Below, piece after piece: positions 12,533 to 24,833 of a stretch of DNA of 64,000 nucleotides. The stretch is from Castor canadensis. Its lineage: Eukaryota > Chordata > Mammalia > Rodentia > Castoridae. Below the pieces are notes generated by a model. It was not told the origin of the DNA, did no database searches, and saw nothing but the letters and a program-made list of their open reading frames with translations. How positions within the stretch are numbered: the stretch's first letter is position 1; each line of letters begins with the position of its first letter. The stretch lies in assembly GCF_047511655.1 (NCBI RefSeq), contig NC_133392.1, positions 162,182,542 to 162,246,541 on the forward strand. Direction: 5' to 3'. The translations under genes were made by a program, and so were the position numbers.

Positions 12533-13242
12533 AAGCCTCAGGGCACAATGAGTCACAGCAGCCACCTACGTCCACCTCCTTTACCCATTTCCTGCATAAT
12601 TCAGCCCAGGAAAGTATAATCTAGACACCTGCAGGTAGCACACATGCACAGACCCAGCCGTTTCTCGTGCTCCCCCAAGACCACAGGGAAGGAAAACGCT
12701 GATAATCCCAGGACAGCAGAGAGAAGGAGAGGCAAGGCAGAGCACCAGGACCCCTGAGAACACATGGCCCCAGAGTCCCCAGGAGACTGGGCAGAGAACA
12801 GCCCCAAGGAAAGGTCCAGAGCACTGGGAAGTGAGCCCCACCCCATCCCAGGCTCCAGTCTGCTCCAAGAGGCCAACGTACCCCAGACCCTGGGAAACAA
12901 GAGCTCAGACTAGGAGTGGTGGTAGCAGTCTCCATACCAATCGGTGAGACACCTGGCCGCCCTAGGACTGCTCTGGACACCTGGCCTCCTCAGGAATTGC
13001 TCAGTCCTGCGGGGGTCTCCCAGGCAAAGGCCCAGCCACCAGCCCCATGGTCCCTTACTTGTCACGGGGGACTGAAGAAAGCCTTGAGGCCACAACCAGC
13101 AGAAGAAAAGAGCACTGGTGGAAAGTGCCATAGAGGAGGCCAGAGAAGCACTGAGGCCGGCCAAGCAGCGATCCCCAGGGCCTCACCTCACTGTGTGCAG
13201 GGGCAGCACAGCAGGCCTGGTGCTGGCACTCCACTCACTTTT

Positions 13243-13447
13243 TATTTATTTATTTATTTGGCAGTACTGGGGCTTGAACTCAGGGTCTACACCCTGAGCC
13301 ACTCCACCAGCCCTTTTTTATGCTGGATATTTTTTGAGATACGGTCTTGGAGAACTGTTTGCCCAGGCTGGCTTTTGAACCCCAGTCCTCCTGATCTCTG
13401 CTTCCTGAGTATCTAGGATTACAGGTGGGAGCCACTAGCGCCTGGCT
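13243..13447 (-). mobile_element. Composite SINE, reverse
   Basis: (TTTA)n tail complement, 'tggggcttgaactcagggtc', then B1-like part ending 'ccactagcgcctggct'. Confidence 0.85.
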
Positions 13448-13571
13448 CCCTTCACTTTTTTAATTCTCGCCACGGCTCAGGGGAGGATTTTATGAGGGTC
13501 TGAGACCCAAGGCAGACAGTGCTGATGGAGAAAACACACTTGAGGCACCACAGCAAATAGTGTGGGCCAGG

Positions 13572-13742
13572 GCCAACACCACTATATAGATGTGTGATTT
13601 GGGAAAATGTCTTGGCCTCTCTGTGTCTCTCTCTGCCAAATGGAAAAAATAGCAGTGCCTACCTCACAGGGCAATGAGAGATGGAGTGAGTTCACACCAC
13701 ACAGAGAAGTGTCCACCACCTGTCACACCACCACACTGCACT
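13572..13742 (+). mobile_element. MIR SINE remnant
   Basis: 'gtgatttgggaaaatgtctt' followed by 'ctctctgtgtctc', 'aaatggaaaaaatagcagtg' and 'cctacctcacagggcaatga' matches the core and 3' part of MIR in order. Confidence 0.65.
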
Positions 13743-13822
13743 GTGGTGCCCCTCAGTCATAAGTAATAACCACAAAGAAGTTGCATGAAGCAAGAGCCCA
13801 ACACTATTTTTAAAAGGAAACT

Positions 13823-13897
13823 CAAGGCTGATGCAGGAGGACTGTGAGTTCGAGGGCAGCCTACGCACAGCAAGGCCCTATCTCAAAAAAAAAAGGT
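13823..13897 (+). mobile_element. B1-like SINE, 5'-truncated
   Basis: 'gctgatgcaggaggactgtg' to 'caaggccctatctcaaaaaa'. Confidence 0.75.
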
Positions 13898-14028
13898 ACC
13901 TCAGAACAATGATCTCTCAGAAGTTAAACGATAACCACAGATGGCAATCTTAGAGGTGGATTAACTAAGAAAACCTGGAACTATCTCCTGAAAAAAAACA
14001 GAGAAAAGGGAAATAGAAGTGATTGCAG

Positions 14029-14125
14029 ATGGACGGGGCGTGGCTCAGCTGTACAGCACCTGTGTAGCAAGTGTAAAGCCCTGAGTTCAAACCTCAGTCC
14101 CACCAAAAAAAAAAAAAAAGAAAGA
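14029..14125 (+). mobile_element. tRNA-like SINE with long A tail
   Basis: 'ggacggggcgtggctcagct' to 'ttcaaacctcagtcccacc', then at least 15 A followed by a GA-rich repeat grown from the tail. Confidence 0.85.
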
Positions 14126-14164
14126 AAACAAGAGAGACAGAGAGAGAGAGACAGAGAGAGAGAC
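14119..14164. repeat. GA-rich microsatellite after a SINE tail
   Basis: aaagaaag then (GA)n with ACAG interruptions, grown from the SINE at 14029. Confidence 0.88.
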
Positions 14165-15018
14165 ATCATCAGGAAGCTTGAGAACCCTAAAGACAAAAAA
14201 AGATTCTAAAAAATACACACAGAAAAATCAGAATGCCTCTGACTTCTCGAACACACAGGAGCCAGAAGGCAGTGGCAGGTCCCTCCAAAACACTGAGGCT
14301 TGACTCAAGGCAGATTTCATACCTAGCTGAACTGTCATCACTGTGGGTTAGAACAAAAGCATTTTCAAATTTTTAAGTATTTGAGAGTTCTCAAATTTTG
14401 CCTCCTGTGCCCCCTTTCTCAGCAAGTCTGGGGAGGATATCTCAACTGGAGGACAGCCAAGGCACAGGAAGCAGTGCAGTGGGATCGGAAAGCTGGCAGA
14501 AAGGTGGCAGCATTTCTGGGTCCTGAGACCTGTGTGGGGGAGCCCCTGGGCCCAGGAGGAAGGACATGGTAACATGGAAGAAGGGCTCTCCCCAGCTGGA
14601 AGAAAACTCAAGAGACAAAATCAGGACAGGTGTGACCTCAGAGAAAAAACCAGAAGTTGTATAAAACAGGGACATAACCTGCATGGCTCAGGGATGTTTT
14701 CATAATCCCTACAATGGAGACATTCCACCATTAAATGGTAAATAGAGACACAACCCTACTGGGAGGGCAGCGGAAGGAAGATCTGAACCAATGTGAACAG
14801 GGAGAGAGGACGACGAGTGTACCATCACAGATGGAAAAGTCTGGAAAAAACGCACCAAGAAGACAGTCCCACCAGAGAGCGACAATAGGGAAGGACAGAA
14901 GGGCAGGGGCCCTGTCCTCTCTCTTTCAGCTACATGGAACATTGAATAGTTCCATGTGGAACTTAAACCAGGAACACAGAAACTCAAAATGCAAATATAA
15001 AAAGAATGTACAATGGAC

Positions 15019-15225
15019 TGAGCGCCTGTGGCTCACGCCTATAATCCCAGCTCCTCGGGAGGCAGTAATCAGGAGGATCATGGTTTGAAGGCAGCCCAGG
15101 CAAATCATTTATGAGACCCTGTCTCAAAAAAGCCGTTTACAAAAAAGGGACTGGTAGAGTGGTTCAAGGTGTAGGTCCCAAGTTCAAGACCCAGTACACA
15201 AAAAAAAAAAGAAGAAAGAAAAGAA
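15019..15225 (+). mobile_element. Composite SINE
   Basis: 'gcgcctgtggctcacgccta' head, 'gagaccctgtctcaaaaaag' joint and tail 'caagttcaagacccagtaca' with A run. Confidence 0.88.
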
Positions 15226-17689
15226 AAAGAACGTACAACAAACTTTACACCCAAGCACTTAGCAGTTGCAACACGATTTCCTGACACAGGGTCAGGCTTT
15301 CAGTTCTCAACATGACCTCCTTTAATTCTTTCAACAATCCCACTTCACTGTGGAGCAAACCAAGGAGCCATTCAGGGCATGTGACCAGGGCAGGCAGGGG
15401 TGGACATCAGCACTCTGTACCTTACAACAACCAGGCCCTTCTCCACTTGCTGACAGAGAGGGCAGCTCCTTCTTGCTGGAAATTGGAACTTTCTAAACTT
15501 CTAACAGAAAAGACATTAAAAAGAAAGGCAAATTTTAAAAAACCAGGCACATTTGAAAAACCAAATTAAACAATAAAAATAAAACTCAGGTCCCCTTCAC
15601 TACCCAACCACTGTGAAAATCCCTTGTGTGCCTATAAATGATCAAGACTGAATGGAAGGTGAAGCGGCCCCTGTCAAACCAAGGTTCAACACCTTGGATA
15701 CTCGCTCGTTGACCTGGCATTTCCCCCTCCTGACTGGAACCCGTCTTGGGGACAGGCTCACTATGGTCACCTGGGAGGGAGGATAGAATCCAGCTGGCTC
15801 CACTGGGAGGACACAGAGTCAGGAAAGGGAAAAGAAGCCAGCAGTAAATGCAGTGTCCTACTCCACATATCTAGGATCATCCTAAAAATAAACCACCATG
15901 TCCAAATACACAGACGGGGGTTTGCCGGGCCGTCTCCTGGATGAACAGAAACTGCCATAATTTTATTGCCAAGCACAATCTGAACGCAGGACAAGTGGTT
16001 GGTTCCAGTGGCTCTTCTCACCCAAATCTTTTCTGCCCTTCCATAAAGCAGCAAACACTTTCAGAGCGCCTATTCCAAGCCTGGCCTGGAAGATGAATAC
16101 CTCAGGTGTTCAGCAGCCTCTGCGAGTGAGGGCTGGTGGGACCTGTCACCCCCAAATGCTGTCCAAGCTGACAGGAGGGGAGGGTGCAGCATGTGTAAAG
16201 ACCCTGAGACAGACACCAGGCACAGGGAGACAAGACAGTGTGAGTGGACGAGAAGAGGCCAGACTGGCCTTCCCACACCCTGGAGTACCCGGGGAAAGTG
16301 AAGGAGACATTCTGTGTTCTTCAGATGTCACCAACTGTTCCATAGAGGGTCTCCCCTTAATAGCACCGGGTACCACCTTAGTCCTGGGCCTGTTTAGGGC
16401 TAATCAGCAGTGGTGCCCTTTGCTGCACCACAGACTCAGGTCAGCGAAGCAAACAACAGCCACCCCATCTCAGCATCTTCAGTTTAGAGCCCGATCCCCT
16501 CGAGGGTCCTCCTACTGGACAGACCCCCATTGCTTGGCTCCTTCAACAGTGACCAGACACTCAACAGACAAGTACGACTCAACAAGGGAGCCTCCCGAAA
16601 ATGATCACGGGGAGTCATGGGGGCACCAGCAGCAACCCATACAGGTTGGCAGGGCTCCTGGTGCTCTGTGGATGCTCTGAACTGTGTGACCCGATGGGTT
16701 CACAGGAAGCCTAGCAAGTGCGAGAAGAGCCCAGGGCCTCGCGAGTGAAGTGTGCGAGGTCAGAACCAAGCTCTATCAGAGCCGAGCAAGCGGCACCCAG
16801 AGCTCAGTACCGAGCGCTGTCAGGACCGGCAGCCAGCACCCACAACTCCTTACATAACTCTTGGCAGCTCTGAACTTTGTGAAGACGGCGGGAGAAGGAG
16901 CTCAGCAGCTGACGCAGCTGAGACGGGAACCTGGTCTCCATGCAGATTTGGCCAAGAAACAAACACAGAGGTGACATGAGCCCCAGCCTTTCTACCAGCA
17001 TCAATACAGGATGTTTTTCAGGGAAAGGACCCCTTCGCTCTCTCAAGCTGTCCCCTGATCATGGCTCTGACTGGACCTACCATGGGCCACGGGGCCACCA
17101 GCAAGCTCTGAAGCCTAGCCCCAGCTCTGGAGACCCTGGTGGTGTCCACAAGCTGAGGGTTCAAATCAGTCATGCACCACTGGAGTAGGGTTGCACTGGA
17201 GAAGCCACGCCAATCAGACATTCCAGAGAAACTATGACACAGCTCCTTTCTCCTCCTTGGCAGGCGCTCATGTGAACAAGCACCCTGCCGGACGGACACC
17301 TCTCCTATCCACCCACCCATACAATTTTCATAAATCAAGGACTGAAAATAAATGTCACCCTTGCGACCCAAGCTGGCCACATAGAGCAGCCCTGTATCTG
17401 GGCGAGGGGTACTCTGCTCTGGTGGCCCCCCTATTACCAGCACCCAAACCATCCAAAGGAGGGACAGTCACCTCCCTGCCAGCCTGGTCCTTCCAGGCCC
17501 CGAGCTCCTGCCAGCCTGGGAGGACGGGGGCAAGGAGGCTGGTTGCTGTTTTTTGTTTTTGTTTTTTAAACAAAACACCTTGCAAAATGGACGTCAGAAA
17601 AAGCACCCCAATTCCCACATCCCCACCACAGACCATGCAGCCCCCAGACCAATCTGAGTCTACCTCCAACCATTTCAGAACAGAAAACG

Positions 17690-18420
17690 GGGCGCTGGAG
17701 CCAGGCTCCCTGCCGACATCTGAGGACCCTGGCGGAGCGAGCCGAGCTCGTTAGCGCTGTTCGTGCCGCCCAGACCAACATGAAGCTGTCGTCAACGCAG
17801 AGCTGGGGCTCGGGCAGGCAGGAGGGCAGCTCGCCCCTCAAGAACCACCGCTCCGAGCGAGCTGCTACCCGGGTTCCCAGACTTCACCATTGGGGTCCGG
17901 TCGAGGCAATTCGTCCACTTGCAGCAATGCAGGAGGAAAAGAAAGCAATGCACATTCGCTCTGGCCACGACACTCACAGATTCATGGCCGTGAAAGCCCA
18001 GCCACAGCAACACTTCCACTAGCCAGAGACTCCCCAAGGCCTGGCTGGCAAGGAAATGAGGCTTCCCCGAGCCCCACCAGCCACTGCTGCTGCAGCAGCC
18101 ACCCAGCCCCAGGCCTCGGGCCGCATACCGTCTGTACACATCTCCTTCCTTCATGCCCGACTCAGCCCCATCGCTCTCGGCACATTCCTCTATAGCTTGT
18201 TTTTCTGAAAAAGCTGTCACCCCAGAAAACAACAGCCTCTCAGGGCGCGTCACCCGGAGCTGCTGCAGAGCATCCCTGCCCGGGGCAGCGGCCGAGTCGG
18301 GCTGGAACACCTGTGCAGCTCGCGGGCCGAGGCGAAGACAGGAGACCTGAATCGCTGACTCGCAGCCACCGCCACGGGCCTGGCAGAAAATCCAGGGAGA
18401 GATGCACATTACTCACCAGC
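17690..18420. promoter_or_regulatory. Intronic GC-rich/CpG-rich segment
   Basis: CpG frequency rises here well above the surrounding intron and no interspersed repeat is visible over more than 700 bases. Together with the adjoining CRE segment it looks like a regulatory island within PRKCZ intron 4. A 205-codon open frame on the minus strand (18409-17792) has no recognisable domain and is likely compositional. Confidence 0.5.
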
Positions 18421-18720
18421 TTCCTCCTCCTGCCTCCTCAGCGCGGGGTTCTTTATGCTCTAAGCGTGGCAAGTGAGCACCGAGGCATCTTCCATCCCTT
18501 CAACGTCTCTGGCCTCCGGGCCAACAATAGGCAGGGTGGACTATCTATGCTGCAGGAGCAGACATCTAACGGAAGGCTAGCTGTCCTGCTCCCGCCTCTC
18601 AGATCCCTGCCTCCTCATGTCTCCAGGCCCGGGTGGTACCCGGCTCCCCTGGGAAGCTGCAGCCGGCAGCTGAGGCACAAACTAAAACACGGCATGGATA
18701 CTAAGGAGCTGACGTCACAT
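18417..18720 (-). promoter_or_regulatory. Candidate internal PRKCZ promoter and non-coding first exon (PKM-zeta type)
   Basis: Inside PRKCZ intron 4. Seen: a palindromic full CRE (TGACGTCA, 18710-18717); a TATA-like CATAAAGA on the minus strand near 18450-18457; and a strong donor GCTG|gtgagt ending an exon at 18417. Between CRE and donor are three short minus-strand upstream reading frames (18618-18577, 18565-18545 and 18495-18460) and no frame running into the donor, as for a non-coding leader. Known: PKM-zeta mRNA starts at an internal promoter in this intron and its leader carries inhibitory short frames. Inferred: this is that promoter or another alternative start. The spacing to exon 4 (about 6 kb) is shorter than I recall for human, so an ordinary enhancer is the alternative. 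Confidence 0.4.
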
Positions 18721-20027
18721 GAAAACAAGCATCTCTGCACTGCCACGGTGCTGGAGAGGATGTGGGGGGGCAGCGGCCAGGGCGAGGGAGGGTGGCGGCT
18801 CCCTGCCTTTACAATGCCACATCTGGGAGACAGCTCAACTGGTCAGGGTCCTCCACGTAAGACCCAAGCTGGAGTTGGGGATGCAGCAGCCACAGACATG
18901 GTGAGTGACCTGTGACCTGCACCCTCAATGGGCCAGCTCCACACAAATAGCCAAGGGCCGAGAAAGCCCGGGCCTGTGGTCGAGACAGACGGGGCCATGC
19001 AGGCTGAACCCTAGGGTCAGATGGCCTTTCGATGCTGCTGCTATATCCACCACAGGGACTTCAGGAGGCACCAGAAAGGGCAGGAACCAGGAGAGACAAG
19101 CTCCCCAGGGAGCTGAGAATCCCTCGCTGGCCTGGAACCGTGCACAGCCCAACCCAAGGTGGTAGGTGACCCCATCACTCAGCTGTGCTGCGTGTACCCA
19201 GCTGTGACCAGCCTGGTCTCCCAAGCTGAATGGGAGCTACTGATGGACAGCTCAACCCTCCACCTGGTACCCACCATCCAGAATGAACACTGGCCTCCCC
19301 TCTGGTTCTAAACACGGAGAGGGGGAGCCAGCCTGGGCCAGGGAATACCTCCCTCCCTGGAGCCTGCTTGACACTCACATTGATTCTGCATGGACATGGC
19401 TACATGAGGGGTGGGCACAGGAAGTCATACAAGATCTCACTGCCCACCCCTCAGCAAACAGACATGCATGCCACGGGCGGAGGTCTGGAAAGGTGAACCT
19501 CCTGAACCTGGAAACATCTTGCTCAGACCTCAGGTTCAGGTTTAAGAAAACACCAGCACACTCACCATATTTTCTTGTTCCCTTCTTAACAAGCTTGCAC
19601 TTAGGACCTGCTGACCCTGGAGGGGTCACTCTCCCATGGAGGCCAATTCCTAGAGACAGCGCAGGACTTTCAAATTCAAACTAAACAAGCAGTACTCCAG
19701 ACCCCCTTCACTAGGGTCTTCCACTCTTGGCCAACAGACCCCATCCCATCACCCCAGGGCCTGCTAAATTCACACCAGGCAAACCTCAGTCTGCTCACCC
19801 TGCCTAGCCTTTTCCCACAGAAGCCACAATAAACCTCTAACCAAGGCGCTCACCCTGGTGCTTCCCTGTATGGCCCTGAGTGTGGGGGGCCCTGCCTCTG
19901 AGGACCAGTGAGTAACAAGCCAGCCTCCGGGGGGAGGGCATCATTTTTCATCTGCTGGCCTCATCATGCCTGAGTCACAATAAAATAAGACTCGCAACTC
20001 TGTGTTTATTTGCATTCACAGTATGGA

Positions 20028-20115
20028 CGTCAGGCAAAAGTCCTGGGTTCAAATTCTAGTTCTTTCAGTCACTCACTGACTGGTTGAAGTCACTTCTCCA
20101 AGGGCAGGGCTTCCT
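20028..20115 (+). mobile_element. MIR SINE remnant
   Basis: 'cctgggttcaaattctagtt' followed by 'cactgactggttgaagtcac' and 'ttctccaagggcagggc' resembles the 5' half and core of MIR. Confidence 0.5.
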
Positions 20116-20244
20116 CCTCCTCCGGTGCCTGACCAGTTATGCACAGGGCATTATTTCATTTAAGTGCGAAACTCATAAGCATAGCACTTGGAATCTTTAT
20201 GCCAGGGGCTGGTCCCCAAACCTCTGTTACTAGAAAGGAGGCTT

Positions 20245-20343
20245 GAGGCGATGGAGGGGCTCCAGTGGTAGAATGCATGCCTAGCAAATGAGACTTGCTG
20301 AGTTCAAATTCCAGTACTGCCAAAAAATAAATAAAATAAAAAG
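20245..20343 (+). mobile_element. tRNA-like SINE
   Basis: 'tggaggggctccagtggtag' to 'ttcaaattccagtactgcca' with (AAATA)-type tail. Confidence 0.82.
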
Positions 20344-20601
20344 GAGGCTTAACAAACCTCAGGTTCCTGGTGCTCTAAGCCAGTGAGGTAAGAACAGTTC
20401 TTACATTCTTTAACTGGTTGAATAAAATAAAGGTAATAATAATATTTTTAAAAACATGAAATACGCAAAATACAAATTTCAGTGTCCCTAAGGTTTTACG
20501 AGGTCCTGGACATATACACTCATTGAGGTGTGATCTGCAACGGTGGGTAGGGGGTTACACTAGAAAGGTCAGTGGGCCCCTGACTAAGAACACCGCAAAA
20601 T

Positions 20602-20815
20602 AGCCAGGTGCCGGTGGCTCACGCCTGTAATCCTATCTATTCAGGAGGCAGAGATCAGGAGGATTGTAGTTCAAAGCCAGCCCAGGCAAACAGTTCTATC
20701 TTGAAAAACCCTTCACAAAAAAAGGGCTGGTGGAGCGGCTCAAGGTGTAGGCCCTGAGTTGAAACCTCAGTACCATTACAAAAAAAAGAAAGAAAGAAAG
20801 AAAAAGAAAATTGCA
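20602..20815 (+). mobile_element. Composite SINE
   Basis: 'agccaggtgccggtggctca' head and 'ggctggtggagcggctcaag' tail; near-intact representative ending in (AAAG)n. Confidence 0.9.
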
Positions 20816-21486
20816 AAATAACTGAACGGTCAGATGCACATTGGGCTTGAACAGGAAATGCAAATTCACATATGTGATTAGCCTTACATCACAGCCACTG
20901 TCCTTCAGCCAATTCATTCCAACCCATCCCAAAATACCCAGCTTTGCAGAGCTCCAGAAAACACGGCTGGACTGGCAGAGGGCTAATTTTGTTGGAAGTC
21001 TATTTTAAGTGAAAAAGTAGCTTTTCCAGCTTGCTGCAAATAATTTCAGACAAAGATGAATGAAACTGGATTTTTAACAAAACAATGGATGTACCTATAA
21101 ATACCAGGGAATCACACTGCTCAGTTAGTTGGAAAGGATTCTGTGGTAACTGCCCACCTGTGCCTGAGACTCTTAGCCATGTCCACAAAAGCCATCCAGC
21201 TGCAGAATCCCTGCCCTACACCTGGCCAACCAAGATCCCCATCCTATCCCCAGCTTGGCCTACTTCCTGTCAGTTCCCAGGACAGGATGACACACCGCAG
21301 GGGCCTGGTGGCACTTGCAGGGGACTTTCACCTCCACCTTATCGCTGGCTGGCAAGTTCCTTGGGAGAGACAGTGAGCTGGTCTCACTGAGCACCAAGCC
21401 TGTTCCAGGTGTGCATCACAAGGCTCCCATTTGTAGGGCAGTCGCTGTGAAAAACGGTATGGTGGTTCTTCTAAAACTAGTGGAAT

Positions 21487-21830
21487 TGCTGGGCACTGGT
21501 GGCTCAGACCTGTAATCCTAGCCACTTGGGAGGCAGAGGTCAGGAGGACTACAGTTAGAGGCCAGCAGGGGTGGTTGGGGGGATGGTTGGACTCAACCAA
21601 TAAGAAACATGCACTCGGTGTGTTGATGCACACCTGTCATCCCAGCAATGGTGGGAAGTGTAAATAGGAGGATCTCAGTCCAGGCCAGCCTAGACACAAA
21701 GCAAGACCCTATCTGAAAAACAACTAAAGCAAAAAGGACTGGTGGTGTGGCTCAAGTGGTAGAGAGCCTGGTAGAGAGCCTGCCTAGCAAGTACCAGGCC
21801 CTGAGTTCAAACCCCAGTACTGCCAATAGT
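21487..21830 (+). mobile_element. Three-module composite SINE
   Basis: Two B1-like modules ('gggcactggtggctcagacc' and 'gtgttgatgcacacctgtca'), linker 'caactaaagcaaaaaggact', then the tRNA-like tail. The tail holds a 12-base tandem duplication around 'tagagagcctgg' (about 21760-21783). Confidence 0.85.
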
Positions 21831-22243
21831 AGAATTATCAATGAGCCACCAATTCCACTTCTGGGTCTGGAAGAGATACGTGCACACCTGTGTTCACGTA
21901 AGTGTGGAAGCAACCCCACTGCTCACAGGCAGGTGACGGACAACAAAGATGAGGTCTTTTGTGTGGAAAAGCACTACTCAGCCCTGGGAAGAAGGCAAAT
22001 TCTGCGACATGCTGTCACATGGGCAAACGTGAACGCCAGCCACTAAAAGTCAAATTCTACACGATTCCACACACATGAGGTCCCTTAGCAGAGCTGGATT
22101 CATACACAGGCAGTAGAAGGGGAGGTGGCTGGGAGGGAGGGGGAGGTCAGTGTTTAATGGGGGGACTGTCAGTTTGGGGGTGAAGTGTTCACAATGATTT
22201 GAATACGACTGTCACTGAACTATGCATTTAAAAATGGTTAGAT

Positions 22244-22363
22244 GGGCCAGGCATGGTGGTGCACATCTATAATCCAAGCACTTGGGAGGCTGTGGCAAGA
22301 GGACAGAGAATTTGAGGCCAGCCTGGGCTACACAGAAAGAATCTGTCTCAAGAAAAAAGAGAA
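22244..22363 (+). mobile_element. B1-like SINE
   Basis: 'gggccaggcatggtggtgca' to 'aatctgtctcaagaaaaaag'. Confidence 0.88.
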
Positions 22364-22389
22364 CTAGATGGTAAATTTTGTTAGGTGTA

Positions 22390-22482
22390 CTTTTTTTTTT
22401 TTAGTGGTACTGGGGTTTGAACTCAGTACCTCACATTTGCTAGGCAGGCGCTCTAGCACTTGAGCCACCCCATCAGCCCTTA
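22390..22482 (-). mobile_element. tRNA-like SINE, reverse
   Basis: T run then 'ggtactggggtttgaactca' to 'gccaccccatcagccct'; converges on the forward B1-like copy 27 bases away. Confidence 0.88.
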
Positions 22483-24782
22483 TCAGAATTTTTAACCAAA
22501 GAAAGGAATGAAGTGCAGACACAGACCACAATGGAAGAACCTAGAGAAGATGGCGCTGAGTGAATGGGGCCAGGCACAAAAGGCCCCGGTGTGTGACTGT
22601 GGTACATAAGGTCCAGACACAGAAAGCAGAGTGGTCAGCAAGGGCCGCAGGGCCAGAGTGATTGCCGGTGGGTTTCCTTTAGGAACGTGTCTTGGAACTG
22701 GGCAGAAATGGTGCTGGCTGAACCATGTGAATGTGACAAATGCTGCTGAGTCACTCACTTCGAAGTGGTTAAAACAGTCGCTGTTAAGTACATTTCACAA
22801 TTAAAAGACAAATCTATCACACCGATTAGATTCAGACTGCGTCAGGAGCACAGCATGCCACAGGTGTTCTGCTGAGTGACCACAGGCCGGCCAGCAAGAA
22901 CCCTTCCAGCTGGAGGTACCGAGTTCCACTCTGCCACACGTCCTGCAATCTTAAATTTTTCATCCACCTCTGGCCATGGTCTGTCCGTTTGGTTATCTAC
23001 CCATCCAGTCCTCCTCATTGTGGCCCTGATGAGGCTCAAAGAGGGTCAGCTTGGCCACTTGTAACTCGAAGTGCAGAACACTGGAGAGAGGCCTGGAGAC
23101 CCCAAATGAGGAACGTATCATTCACACACTGCTGACCCCAGGAAGGGGGACAAAAGCCACCCTGCACTCTCATGAACCATGCAGTCAGGCGGACATCAGC
23201 AAATGGGGTGGGAGACACACAAGGAGGGGAGAGACCCTGGCCTGTCCACACCCTTGGATCGTCCCCATACCAGGCCTCTGAGCTCAGCAAAGGCTTGATG
23301 GAATGTTTCAACAAAACTCCAAAAGCCCTGGAGCCACTCCTGCAGACATCTCAAGGACCAACTCTCGTGCCCAGGATGGTTCTTCTCAAGGCTCACCACA
23401 TTCTCCACATGCCCACACGGTGACGAGGCGTGGACCCATGTCACATCAGAGCCCACTTCTACCCTCTCTGTCAGAAACCCTGAGTCTTCGTGAATCCTGT
23501 GACCCACCCCCAACTCCTGTTCAACCCAGTTGCCCTCCCTACATAGACTGGACATGGGTAGCACCCTCACAGAAACAAGGAGAACGCCAAGGCTGTAGCC
23601 AGAAAGAACAGACTTGAACCCTTCAAGCAGGGCTGGACAAGAGGCACAAACACAGTGGGCTGTCCCTTACCCTTGGCACGTCCCCTGGCACAAGACAGGG
23701 CAGACGAACACAGTTTTGTCACCACAGTCAAAAAGCCACTATGGCGCAAACACTCTGCCCGAGGCTTCTCTTACTGATCAACAGTGAGGAGGGAGATAGA
23801 GAAGTGCGGTGGACCTGAATCCCTCATCAACCCCAAGGGTGTCCACCTTATCTTGTTCTTTTTTGTGCCCATAAAGATACCCTTTGTGCGTGCATGCCCC
23901 TCTGTGAGATGTGGGCTCCCCAGAGAGAAGGTTCTAGGGAGCAGATAGCACAGCACAGGAAACCTCACACCCAGGACAACCCTGGAGGGGACAAGGACCC
24001 TGAAACCCGACATGCTGGTCACTGGCTCCAAACCCTCCCCACAGACCGGCTGGGGCTTGTGCCAGGGCTTTCTGAGTCATCAGCTCTGCACCCATCTGAC
24101 CCACGTCAAGACTCTCCCGGCATTCCCACACTGACCCACAGCCCCGCAGCCCCAGACTGGCTCTCCATCCCTAGGAGGCCAAAGTAAACATGGACCAAGT
24201 ACTTGCTGCTCCTCACCACACTGAACTGTATGACCATGGGTTCTTCTCCCTCGCTGGCCCATGTGCCCAGAAAGCTTTCGACCCAGGGAACTCCACAACA
24301 CCATCAGAAGCAAGAATAGAAGCTCCCCTCAGAACCCACTGCTCCTAGGACCTGCTGTCCTCATCCCCCACCAACAGACCCAACATGAAATGGATAGGCC
24401 AGCATGGACCAGGGAGATGGCCAGACCTGGGGATGGCTGTTGCTGAGGGAGACACATGGGTCCAGCACCAGATGTGCCTTTACCTTCAAGAAGCAGGTCA
24501 GAGCAGTTCCTGGACCTTCGATGGTGCCACCAAAAGACCAACCCAGGCTCTTCCTGTTTCAGCACGGGTCACCCAGACCACTCACACAAGAAAGGGCACC
24601 AGCCACAGTTACCACCATTTTCGCAGTCACAACGGTTGCCCCCGCTGAGGTCTGAGTCTCCACCAGGGGAAACAGTCCTGGGCCACTTCCACACAAAGCA
24701 CCCACCCACCTCCCTCAGCTCAAAGGATCAATGGTAGACCCAGAAATGTGCGATGCGTGTTAAAGGAAAACTGAGCACTCAC

Positions 24783-24833
24783 TGTCTTCTCCGGGACAAG
24801 GCATGCCTGGCTGCTCGGGGATGCTCGGGAAAA
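24783..24833 (-). CDS. PRKCZ: PRKCZ exon 4
   Basis: 51-base exon encoding [17 protein letters not shown] and the first base of a Lys codon, the linker between PB1 and the pseudosubstrate. Acceptor gtccag, donor gtgagt from 24782. The next exon (starting near SIYRRG in the family) was not found in this window. Confidence 0.94.

Larger units (their letters stand above)
1..24782 (-). other. PRKCZ intron 4 (right-hand part)
   Basis: No coding exon was recognised. Repeats are listed separately. Stretches of more than 300 bases in which I see nothing identifiable are about 1-1040, 1180-1415, 2970-3575, 3700-5215, 5940-6280, 6340-6910, 7085-7240, 7280-8580, 8985-9120, 9560-9990, 10080-11700, 11820-12215, 12535-13240, 14170-15015, 15230-17690, 18725-20025, 20820-21485, 21835-22240 and 22485-24782. 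Confidence 0.85.

Noticed and set aside
12129..12619. His-Thr-rich frames near 12.2 kb
   Set aside because: Translation of a CA microsatellite plus a SINE.
17792..18409. 205-codon minus-strand frame in PRKCZ intron 4
   Set aside because: No recognised domain. It contains a GDVYRR-like stretch that superficially resembles PRKCZ exon 5, but the flanking residues and splice context do not fit, so it is not that exon. The segment is kept only as a regulatory candidate.
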